In this document: one piece after another, positions 1 through 5,897 of the stretch
Layout of the letters: each line of letters starts with the position of its first letter
Position numbering within the stretch: the stretch's first letter is position 1
DNA from: an uncultured Rhodospirillales bacterium
GTDB taxonomy: Bacteria; Pseudomonadota; Alphaproteobacteria; Acetobacterales; Acetobacteraceae
Direction: 5' to 3'
Assembly (NCBI GenBank): GCA_903844785.1
Contig: CAIMVB010000368.1
Coordinates: 1 to 5,902, forward strand
Length of the DNA: 5,902 bases
Translations under genes and position numbers: made by a program
Notes under the pieces: model-generated
What the model saw: the letters and a program-made list of their open reading frames with translations, nothing else
The model's database searches: none
Told to the model about the DNA's origin: nothing

Positions 1-1308
1 CACGATAATCACATCGCCCGGCTTGTAGGCGCGCATTTCAACGGCCTTGAAGGCATCTTCTTCGCAGTCAAAGCAAAGGGCGGTGCCTTCGAAGCGCAGC
101 TTTTCCATGCCGGCGATTTTCACAATCGCACCCTCAGGGGCAAGGTTGCCATGCAGGGAGACAACGCCACCGATCGGGCTGATCGGATCGGAACAGGGGC
201 GCACCACATCCTGATCCTTCGGCACGATCACCTCGCGGTGATTTTCGGCAATGGTCTTGCCGGTCACGGTCATGCAATCGCCCTTCACATAGCCGCCATC
301 GATCAGCGCCTTGATGATAATGGGCACGCCACCAATGCGATGCACATCGGCGGCGACATAACGCCCACCGGGCTTGAGGTCCGCGATATGCGGGGTCTTC
401 CGCATAATCTCCGCCACGTCCTGCAGCGTAAAGCGGATGCCGGCTTCATGCGCCATGGCGGGCAGGTGCAGCGCGGCATTGGTGGAACCACCCGTCGCAC
501 CCACAATCGCCGCGGCGTTATGCAATGAATCCAGAGTCACGATATCGCGCGGGCGGATATTGCGACGGATCAGTTCCACAACCGCCTTGCCCGATTCAAT
601 CGCCCAACGGTCACGGTCTTCATCGGGGGCCGGCGCGCCGGCGGAAAAGGGCAGCGCGAGCCCGATCATTTCGGAAACGCAGGCCATGGTATTGGCGGTG
701 AATTGGCCGCCGCAAGCGCCCGCGCCTGGGCAGGCATGGCGTTCAAGCTCATCCAATTCCTCGTCAGACATGCCGCCAGCGGCGTGCTTGCCCACCGCTT
801 CAAACACATCCAGCACCGTCACGTCGTGGCCATGGTGCTTACCCGGCATGATGGACCCGCCATACATGAAGACAGACGGCACATTCAGCCGGATCATGGA
901 CATCATGACGCCTGGCAGGGATTTGTCGCAGCCCGCAATGCCAACCAGCGCATCATAGCAATGGCCACGCATGGTGAGTTCAATGGAATCCGCGATGGTA
1001 TCGCGTGATGCCAAGGATGATTTCATGGATTGATGGCCCATCGCGATGCCATCGGTCACCGTGATGGTGGTGAATTCGCGCGGCGTGGCGCCAGCCTGCT
1101 TCACGCCAATCTTCGCGGCCTGCGCCTGACGCGACAGTGCGATATTGCAAGGTGCGGCTTCATTCCAGCAGGACGCCACACCGACCAGCGGCTGTGCGAT
1201 TTCCTCAGCCGTTAGTTCCATGGCGTAGTAATAGGAACGATGCGGCGCGCGTTCCGGCCCCATGGTGGTGTGCCGGCTCGGCAGCTTTGACTTATCCCAT
1301 TTCGTCAT
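1..1308 (-). CDS. ilvD: Dihydroxy-acid dehydratase (partial; C-terminal end outside window)
   Basis: Dehydrates 2,3-dihydroxy-isovalerate and 2,3-dihydroxy-3-methylvalerate to the keto acids that become valine (and leucine) and isoleucine; a cytoplasmic Fe-S enzyme of the IlvD/Edd family. The visible 436 residues are an uninterrupted frame from ATG at 1308 to the window edge. Family landmarks are SCWNEAAPCN (residues 46-55), TDGIAMGHQSMKSS (85-98), AGCDKSLPG (125-133) and CPGAGACGGQFTANTM (193-208). Cys54, Cys127 and Cys199 fit the cluster ligands, and Lys129 sits where the family has its metal-binding carbamylated lysine. Related proteins are about 570-615 residues, so roughly 135-180 are missing beyond position 1. 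The start is supported by AGGAGG nine bases upstream and by N-terminal agreement with the family (SRHT..GPERAPHRSY). Sugar-acid dehydratases and Edd are relatives, but the motifs read as IlvD. Whether the cluster is [2Fe-2S] or [4Fe-4S] cannot be decided here. It lies 34 bp after the small membrane protein gene and is probably co-transcribed with valS. Confidence 0.97.
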   Translation of the reverse strand, partial: MTKWDKSKLPSRHTTMGPERAPHRSYYYAMELTAEEIAQPLVGVASCWNEAAPCNIALSRQAQAAKIGVKQAGATPREFTTITVTDGIAMGHQSMKSSLASRDTIADSIELTMRGHCYDALVGIAGCDKSLPGVMMSMIRLNVPSVFMYGGSIMPGKHHGHDVTVLDVFEAVGKHAAGGMSDEELDELERHACPGAGACGGQFTANTMACVSEMIGLALPFSAGAPAPDEDRDRWAIESGKAVVELIRRNIRPRDIVTLDSLHNAAAIVGATGGSTNAALHLPAMAHEAGIRFTLQDVAEIMRKTPHIADLKPGGRYVAADVHRIGGVPIIIKALIDGGYVKGDCMTVTGKTIAENHREVIVPKDQDVVRPCSDPISPIGGVVSLHGNLAPEGAIVKIAGMEKLRFEGTALCFDCEEDAFKAVEMRAYKPGDVIIV

Positions 1309-1317
1309 CGTCAGTTT

Positions 1318-1323
1318 CCTCCT
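1318..1323 (-). promoter_or_regulatory. Ribosome binding site of ilvD
   Basis: On the minus strand this reads AGGAGG, a full Shine-Dalgarno match, followed by nine bases and the ilvD ATG. It fixes the ilvD start and suggests efficient translation initiation independent of the upstream small gene. Confidence 0.85.
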
Positions 1324-1337
1324 GCAAAATTGATCCT

Positions 1338-1355
1338 CGCGATCACCCGATCGCG
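1338..1355 (-). other. Perfect 7-bp inverted repeat (hairpin) between the small gene and ilvD
   Basis: CGCGATC and GATCGCG are perfectly complementary and separated by a four-base loop (positions 1345-1348). The left arm and loop include the stop codon of the 62-residue gene. On the minus strand the stem is followed by AGGATCAATTTTGC and then the ilvD ribosome binding site. There is a short run of four T but no real poly-U tract. It could be an inefficient terminator, an RNA processing or stability element setting ilvD levels relative to valS, or chance. The repeat is seen directly; any function is inference. Confidence 0.4.
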
Positions 1356-1531
1356 TATAGAAAACCCACACTGATCCCAAGCCCAACAAGGGCCGCGATA
1401 AACTGCGCCACCGCGCGGCTGAGCGGGGCACCGCCAAAATTCACACGCGCCAAGCCATTGGTCAGCAGCGCCGTCACGCCCACAAAAAGCGTAATGGCGG
1501 CGAATAGCTTGAGCGTGCCTCCCTCAAACAT
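1343..1531 (-). CDS. Small two-helix membrane protein of unknown function (62 aa)
   Basis: I do not recognise this family. The product has a short N-terminus (MFEGGTLK), a hydrophobic segment at about residues 9-27, a polar linker with Arg29 and Asn31 (ARVNFGGAPLSR, about 28-39), and a second hydrophobic segment at about 41-61 running to the C-terminus. This predicts an inner-membrane hairpin protein with no soluble domain. The ATG is three bases after the valS stop (TGA GCC-equivalent spacer, then ATG), so translation could be coupled to valS by reinitiation. The upstream Shine-Dalgarno match is poor (GAGG too close to the ATG), while a strong GAGGGAGG lies inside codons 3-5 with no start codon suitably placed after it. 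Hydrophobic pattern, tight packing and absence of another gene in this gap favour a real gene; a chance frame cannot be excluded without homologues. Confidence 0.65.
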   Translation of the reverse strand: MFEGGTLKLFAAITLFVGVTALLTNGLARVNFGGAPLSRAVAQFIAALVGLGISVGFLYAIG

Positions 1532-1534
1532 GCC

Positions 1535-4234
1535 TCAGCCCGCAATCCGCGCCAATGCGGCATCAAGCCGGGTGATTTCCGCCTGCCAGGACGCCAACCT
1601 TTCGCGGTTTTCCTCAACGATTTCGACAGGCGCGCGGGAAACGAAAGCCTCACTGCCCAGCTTGGCTTCAACTTTTTGCACTTCGCCTTCGATGCGTGTG
1701 CGTTCCTTGGCAAGGCGCGCACGTTCGGCGGCGAAGTCAATCACATCGGCCAAGGGCAGCATCAGCGTGGTTTCATCCAGCACCGCCTGCACCACACCCT
1801 TGGGTGGGTCACCACTCAGGGCACGGATTTCGCTCGCGCGGCCCATGCGATGGATGGCATCAGCCCAGCGTTCGGCGCGCGCCATGCTCTCAGGCCTGGC
1901 GCCGGCCATCAGCAGCGGCACGGTGATGGAAGGCGCGACATTCATCTCGGACCGCACGGTACGGATTTCCGAAATCAGCCGCACCACCCAATCCAATTCC
2001 GCCCGCGCTTCCGCCGCATCGGCCACTGGCATGGCTTCCGGCCAGGGGCTGCGGATCAGGCTGCCTTCGGCGCCATAGCCCATGCGGTGCCACAACTCCT
2101 CAGTGATGAAGGGCATCACCGGGTGCAGCATACGCAGGATCACGCCAAGCACATGCGCCGCCGTGGCTTTCACTTCGTCCTTATCCGCACCATCCGGGCC
2201 ATTCAGCACGGGCTTGGCGAATTCCAGGAACCAGTCGCAGAAATCATTCCAGGCAAAGCGATAACAGGCCTTGGCGTAATCATCGAAGCGGAAGCCCTCT
2301 AGCGCGGCATTAGCCTCAGCCAGGGCAGAATTGGTTGTATCCAATACCCAGCGCGAAAGTGGCAGCCTTGCCGAGGCGGGATCAAACCCCGCCACCGGCG
2401 CAATGCCGTTCATTTCGCAGAACCTCGCCGCATTCCAGATTTTCGTGCCAAAGGACCGATAACCCTCCACACGCTGCCGGCCGAGCTTGATATCCCGCCC
2501 CGGTCCCGCCAGGGCGCAAAGTGTGAAGCGCATGGCATCAGCGCCATAGGCATCTACCAATTCCAGCGGATCCATCACATTGCCGCGCGATTTGGACATT
2601 TTCTGTCCTTTTTCGTCGCGCACCAGCCCATGGATACAGACTGTCTTGAAGGGCACCTCGCCCATGAAATGAATGCCCATCATCATCATCCGGGCAACCC
2701 AGAAGAAGATGATGTCAAAACCCGTCACCAACACATCGCCGGGATAGTATTTCTCAAGCTCAGGCGTTTTCTCGGGCCAGCCAATGGTGGAAAACGGCCA
2801 CAGCGCGCTGGAAAACCAGGTATCCAGCACATCATCATCGCGCGTCAGCGCCACCGCATGACCGAATTTCGCGCGCGCCGCGGCTTGTGCTTCTTCTTCG
2901 GTATGGGCGACGAAAACCTCGCCATCCGGCGCATACCAGGCGGGGATTTGATGCCCCCACCAAAGCTGGCGGGAAATGCACCAGGGCTGGATGTCGCGCA
3001 TCCAGGCGAAGAAAGTGTTTTCCCATTGCTTTGGCGTGAAGACCGTCTGGCCAGTTTCCACCGCGCGAATGGCGGGTGCGGCGAGCGTTTTGGCGTCCAC
3101 ATACCATTGCATGGTCAGGCGCGGTTCAATCGGCACGCCGGAACGATCACCATGCGGCACCATATGGGTATGGGGTTCGATCTTCTCGACCAACTCCAAT
3201 TCCTCAAGCCGCGCCACAATCGCCTTGCGCGCCGCGAAGCGATCCTGCCCGGCCAGGCCGCGCACAAAATCATGATCCGCAATGCCATCAGCGGCGGCGA
3301 AATGCGCGCTGATTTCTTCCAGCATTACACGCCCTTCGGCATCCAAAACGGAAGGCATGGGCAAACCATGGCGCCGCCCAACTTCAAAATCATTGAAGTC
3401 ATGCGCGGGCGTGATCTTAACGGCGCCAGAGCCCTTTTCGGGATCGGAATATTCATCCGCCACCACGGGAATGGCGCGACCCAAAAGCGGCAGGATCACG
3501 CGCTTGCCGATCAAATCCTTGAAGCGCGCATCTTCGGGATGCACGGCCACGGCAGTATCGCCCAGCATGGTTTCGGGCCGCGTTGTGGCCACCACCAAAA
3601 ACCGTCCCGGCGCGCCTTCCACCGGATAGCGCAAATGCCAGAGATTGCCCTTCACTTCCTTGCTTTCGACTTCCAGATCGGAAATCGCGGTCAGGAATTT
3701 CGGGTCCCAATTCACGAGGCGCCGGTCACGATAAATCAGGCCCTGGCGGAACAGCGTCACGAATACTTCGCGCACTGCGGCCGAAAGCCCTTCATCCATC
3801 GTGAAGCGTTCACGCGGCCAATCGAGCGATGCGCCAAGCCGGCGCAATTGCCGCGTAATGGTGCCGCCCGATTCCGCCTTCCATTCCCACACGCGCTTAA
3901 GAAAAGCCTCGCGCCCCATGGAACGGCGGTCCGGTTGCTTCTGTTCCGCTAGCAGGCGTTCCACCACCATCTGTGTCGCAATGCCGGCATGGTCCGTGCC
4001 GGGCTGCCACAGCGCATCACGCCCCTGCATGCGCCGCCAGCGGATCAACACATCCTGCAAGGTATTATCCAGCGCATGGCCGATATGCAGGCTACCCGTG
4101 ACATTGGGCGGCGGGATCATGATGGTGAAGGGCCGGGCCGGGCTCTCCGGGCGGGCGGAAAAAGCGCCTGACGCCTCCCAGCCTTCATAAAGGCGGGGTT
4201 CAATCGCGGCGGGGTCAAAAACCTTGTCGAGCAT
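1535..4234 (-). CDS. valS: Valine--tRNA ligase (valyl-tRNA synthetase), full length
   Basis: Charges tRNA-Val with valine in the cytoplasm and hydrolyses mischarged Thr-tRNA-Val. The 899-residue product is complete (E. coli ValRS is about 950). The class Ia catalytic core carries HIGH as HIGH at residues 50-53 in PPPNVTGSLHIGHALDNT, and KMSKS at 545-549 in EKGQKMSKSRGN. The CP1 editing domain, about 190-340, shows TTRPETMLGDTAV (217-229) and PAHDFNDFEVG (276-286). DDVLDTWFSSALWP (467-480) and GFDIIFFWVARM (505-516) are typical ValRS core segments. An anticodon-binding helical domain follows at about 630-770, and a C-terminal charged coiled coil (about 833-899) matches the ValRS tRNA-binding arm. 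The start at 4234 is supported by the purine-rich GGAAGGGA six bases upstream and by the family N-terminus (VFDPAAIEPRLYEGWE). It is the first gene of an apparent valS / small membrane protein / ilvD unit, and diverges from the tctC-like gene. No frameshift or missing catalytic motif is visible. Confidence 0.98.
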   Translation of the reverse strand: MLDKVFDPAAIEPRLYEGWEASGAFSARPESPARPFTIMIPPPNVTGSLHIGHALDNTLQDVLIRWRRMQGRDALWQPGTDHAGIATQMVVERLLAEQKQPDRRSMGREAFLKRVWEWKAESGGTITRQLRRLGASLDWPRERFTMDEGLSAAVREVFVTLFRQGLIYRDRRLVNWDPKFLTAISDLEVESKEVKGNLWHLRYPVEGAPGRFLVVATTRPETMLGDTAVAVHPEDARFKDLIGKRVILPLLGRAIPVVADEYSDPEKGSGAVKITPAHDFNDFEVGRRHGLPMPSVLDAEGRVMLEEISAHFAAADGIADHDFVRGLAGQDRFAARKAIVARLEELELVEKIEPHTHMVPHGDRSGVPIEPRLTMQWYVDAKTLAAPAIRAVETGQTVFTPKQWENTFFAWMRDIQPWCISRQLWWGHQIPAWYAPDGEVFVAHTEEEAQAAARAKFGHAVALTRDDDVLDTWFSSALWPFSTIGWPEKTPELEKYYPGDVLVTGFDIIFFWVARMMMMGIHFMGEVPFKTVCIHGLVRDEKGQKMSKSRGNVMDPLELVDAYGADAMRFTLCALAGPGRDIKLGRQRVEGYRSFGTKIWNAARFCEMNGIAPVAGFDPASARLPLSRWVLDTTNSALAEANAALEGFRFDDYAKACYRFAWNDFCDWFLEFAKPVLNGPDGADKDEVKATAAHVLGVILRMLHPVMPFITEELWHRMGYGAEGSLIRSPWPEAMPVADAAEARAELDWVVRLISEIRTVRSEMNVAPSITVPLLMAGARPESMARAERWADAIHRMGRASEIRALSGDPPKGVVQAVLDETTLMLPLADVIDFAAERARLAKERTRIEGEVQKVEAKLGSEAFVSRAPVEIVEENRERLASWQAEITRLDAALARIAG

Positions 4235-4240
4235 GCTGCT

Positions 4241-4248
4241 TCCCTTCC
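4241..4248 (-). promoter_or_regulatory. Ribosome binding site of valS
   Basis: The minus strand reads GGAAGGGA followed by AGCAGC and the valS ATG, a reasonable purine-rich Shine-Dalgarno at six bases spacing. It supports the 4234 start. Confidence 0.65.
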
Positions 4249-4249
4249 C

Positions 4250-4261
4250 CGCCCCGGGGCG
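4250..4261. promoter_or_regulatory. Perfect 12-bp palindrome in the valS 5' leader
   Basis: CGCCCCGGGGCG is its own reverse complement and sits one base upstream of the purine-rich valS ribosome binding site, within the divergent valS/tctC-like intergenic region. It has no loop, so it is more plausible as a DNA-binding site than as an RNA hairpin, though in GC-rich DNA such palindromes also arise by chance. Function is inferred, not shown. Confidence 0.3.
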
Positions 4262-4329
4262 TTACGTCAAGGGCAGGCAGGGCGTCTTTTGGGCCAAGCA
4301 ACGGAAATCATCCAAGAGTTTGTAACGCC
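4258..4329. repeat. 8-bp inverted repeat spanning the divergent intergenic region
   Basis: GGCGTTAC at 4258-4265 is repeated in inverse as GTAACGCC at 4322-4329. The right copy directly abuts the ATG of the tctC-like gene, and the left copy overlaps the palindrome upstream of valS. The arms are 56 bp apart, too far for a simple terminator. They could be paired operator half-sites for a regulator of both divergent genes, or chance. No convincing sigma-70 promoter is visible for either gene: on the minus strand TTGACG (4265-4270) resembles a -35 box, but the following 17 bases lead into the ribosome binding site without a good -10. Confidence 0.3.
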
Positions 4330-5301
4330 ATGGTCCATCGCCGCACCCTTTTCGCCAGCCTGCCAGCGCTTGGCCTTGCAACACCTGCCCTGGCCCAGGC
4401 GCCCGCCTGGCCTAATGGGCCGATCCGCATCATCGCACCCTTCCCGCCCGGTGGCAGCGTGGACACCATCACCCGGCTATTGCAGCCACGCCTTGCGGCG
4501 GAACTGGGCGTGCCGGTGGTGGTGGAAAACCGCCCAGGCGCGTCGGGCGCGCTTGGCAGCCAGGCGGCGGCGCGGGCAGTAGGGGATGGCAATACCTGGG
4601 TCACCGTCTTTGATACCCATGCGGTGAACCCCTTCCTGATCCCCAATCTGGGCTTTGATACGGAACGGGATTTCGCGCCCATCATGCTGATCGGCACGGC
4701 GCCCATGATCATCACCACGCATAATTCACGCCCCTGGCAGAATCTGCGGGAAGTAATCGCCACGGCCAGGGAAAAGCCCGATACCGTTACCTATGGCTCG
4801 ATCGGCAATGGCAGCCTTTCGCATCTGACAATGACATTGATGCAGCGTGCCGGGGATTTCCGCGTGGTGCATGTCCCCTATCGCGGCGGCGGGCCCATGA
4901 GTGCGGCGGCAGCGGCCGGCGAATTGGATATGCCCATGGCGACCAATGCCGGGCTTGGCGGCCAAGTCGGCCGCACGTTACGCCCGCTGGCACAAACCGG
5001 CGCCAAGCGTTCAGCCTTGTTTCCTGATCTTCCAACCGTGGCTGAACAGGGCCTGCCTGGTATTGATGCACTCGCCTGGTGGGGCTTGCTAGCCCCAGCG
5101 CGTGTGCCTGAACCCATTCAGCGGCGCTTTCACGCGGCGCTGGTGAAGGCACTGGCGGAACCCGAATTGCGCGCCCGCATGACCGGGCCTTTGGGGATTG
5201 ATGTCATCGGCTCCACGCCCGAGGAATTCGGCGCCTTCCTTCAGACACAAATGACGCTATGGGGCCGCGTAGTGCGGGAAAATAATATCAGATCAGATTG
5301 A
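4330..5301 (+). CDS. Bug/TctC-family periplasmic solute-binding protein (tripartite tricarboxylate transporter type)
   Basis: Periplasmic binding protein of the Bug (Bordetella uptake gene)/TctC family, which presents carboxylates or other small organic solutes to a TctAB membrane complex. The 323-residue length is typical. Residues 1-22 form an export signal: Arg4-Arg5, a hydrophobic core, and ALA before Gln23 as a probable cleavage site. RRTLF also resembles a twin-arginine motif, so Tat export is possible. Family landmarks are WPNGPIRIIAPFPPGGSVD (27-45), VVENRPGASGALG (64-76), YGSIGNGSLSHL (155-166), VPYRGGGP (182-189) and FPDLPTVAEQGLPG (231-244). The ligand cannot be predicted. No tctA or tctB is in the window, so it is an orphan here, as is common for this expanded family. 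ATG 4330 is the only reasonable start in frame; the ribosome binding site is weak (AAGAG, 11 bases upstream). It lies between popZ and valS on the opposite strand, converging with popZ at a 9-bp gap. Confidence 0.93.
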   Translation: MVHRRTLFASLPALGLATPALAQAPAWPNGPIRIIAPFPPGGSVDTITRLLQPRLAAELGVPVVVENRPGASGALGSQAAARAVGDGNTWVTVFDTHAVNPFLIPNLGFDTERDFAPIMLIGTAPMIITTHNSRPWQNLREVIATAREKPDTVTYGSIGNGSLSHLTMTLMQRAGDFRVVHVPYRGGGPMSAAAAAGELDMPMATNAGLGGQVGRTLRPLAQTGAKRSALFPDLPTVAEQGLPGIDALAWWGLLAPARVPEPIQRRFHAALVKALAEPELRARMTGPLGIDVIGSTPEEFGAFLQTQMTLWGRVVRENNIRSD

Positions 5302-5302
5302 A

Positions 5303-5324
5303 GCGGCCGATCACGGCAGGCCGC
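5303..5324 (-). terminator. Possible weak terminator at the tctC-like / popZ convergent junction
   Basis: GCGGCC (5303-5308) and GGCCGC (5319-5324) form a GC-only six-bp stem with a ten-base loop that contains the popZ stop codon. Read on the minus strand, the stem is followed by an AT-rich stretch (TTCAATCTGATCTGATATTA and then TTTT) that lies within the end of the tctC-like gene. On the plus strand there is no T-rich tail. It may help end the popZ transcript before it runs antisense through the neighbour, but the U-tract is poor and the stem short. Confidence 0.3.
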
Positions 5325-5892
5325 GATTGACCACGCGTTCAATTTCGGCGCGCACCAAACGCTCCACCAAGGGCGGCAGATGGGTATCGAGCCAATCCTT
5401 GAGGATTGGCCGCATTTCTTCACGGACCACATCCTCAATACTCGGCCCACCGCGGTAAACCGGCGCGCTCCGTTCAGAACTGACCGCACGCAACAAGGAG
5501 CCCATGGAGGCCGCCGCTGCCGCCGCCGCGGCGGGGGCAATCAGGCCCGATGCATTACCCACCTCAGCCTGCGTGGCCAGGGCGCCTGCACCAAAAGACG
5601 CCGCCGACAAAGGCGGGGAGAGCACCGGCGGTGAAACCATCATCTCCGGCGTCAGTTCAAGGGGTTCTGGCCCGGCCTTAGGCGCTACTGGGGCGGGCTT
5701 TTCCTCAACCCTGGCGGCAGCGGGGATTGCACTGGCCGGAAGTTCGGCGGGCTTGGCTGGGGTAGTGGCACCCGCTTCGGGCGTCTGCGCTGCCCCCGCC
5801 TCGTCCTCATTCAAAATGCGCCGGATGGATGCCAGAATATCATCCATCGATTGGTCATGTGCCGCTGGGGGCGTTTGGGCTGAAGCGCTCAT
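5311..5892 (-). CDS. popZ: PopZ-like polar organizing protein (DUF2497 family)
   Basis: PopZ self-assembles into a pole-localised condensate that anchors the ParB/parS centromere and recruits cell-cycle regulators in Alphaproteobacteria. The 193-residue product has the family's three-part layout. The N-terminal client-binding helix is at about 15-31, with the signature SMDDILASIRRILNEDE close to Caulobacter MEEILASIRRIISEDD (from memory). A disordered Pro/Ala-rich linker runs to about 95, with 15 prolines in residues 31-95. The C-terminal oligomerisation region (about 120-190) contains AASMGSLLRAV and SIEDVVREEMRPILKDWLD followed by LPPLVERLVRAEIERVV, matching the Caulobacter helices that end in VVRELLRPLLKEWLDQNLP. 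Eight consecutive alanines (121-128) precede this region. The linker is only weakly acidic (8 acidic, 4 basic residues), unlike the strongly acidic Caulobacter one. The start at 5892 follows GAGGA by five bases. The gene converges on the tctC-like gene rather than running straight into valS. Confidence 0.92.
   Translation of the reverse strand: MSASAQTPPAAHDQSMDDILASIRRILNEDEAGAAQTPEAGATTPAKPAELPASAIPAAARVEEKPAPVAPKAGPEPLELTPEMMVSPPVLSPPLSAASFGAGALATQAEVGNASGLIAPAAAAAAAASMGSLLRAVSSERSAPVYRGGPSIEDVVREEMRPILKDWLDTHLPPLVERLVRAEIERVVNRGLP
5509..5532 (-). repeat. Short GCN triplet run encoding eight alanines in PopZ
   Basis: Eight successive alanine codons (mostly GCC and GCG) form a low-complexity triplet tract encoding PopZ residues 121-128. 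It sits at the junction between the linker and the C-terminal oligomerisation helices. Such tracts can change length by slippage, but the mixed codons make this less likely than in a pure repeat. Confidence 0.6.
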
Positions 5893-5897
5893 GGTGA

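Noticed and set aside
374..958. Plus-strand open frame of 194 codons opposite ilvD
   Set aside because: Antisense shadow of a conserved catalytic region of ilvD, with low-complexity composition.
1137..2078. Plus-strand open frame of 313 codons
   Set aside because: It crosses the ilvD start, the small gene and the 3' part of valS in antisense. The Ser/Ala/Arg-rich translation has no domain signature.
2630..3952. Plus-strand open frame of 440 codons opposite valS
   Set aside because: It is fully antisense to a well-conserved valS. Its translation is rich in His, Arg and Gly with no recognisable motif, as expected for the complement of a GC-rich gene.
4265..4270. TTGACG on the minus strand as the -35 box of a valS promoter
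   Set aside because: At the usual spacing the -10 position falls in the purine-rich ribosome binding site with no TATAAT-like sequence, and the transcript would start too close to the ATG. Kept only as a remark.
4267..4311. 14-codon minus-strand reading frame upstream of valS as a leader peptide for attenuation
   Set aside because: It has only one Val and one Ile codon, no Shine-Dalgarno, and no alternative hairpins followed by a U-tract. The frame is best explained by chance.
4235..4329. T-box riboswitch or similar tRNA-sensing leader for valS
   Set aside because: The leader is at most 95 bp, has no T-box core sequence, and such leaders are essentially absent from Alphaproteobacteria.
4308..4763. 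Minus-strand frame of 151 codons covering the tctC-like gene start
   Set aside because: It is antisense to the signal peptide and first conserved motifs of the TctC-like protein, and nothing in it resembles a known family.
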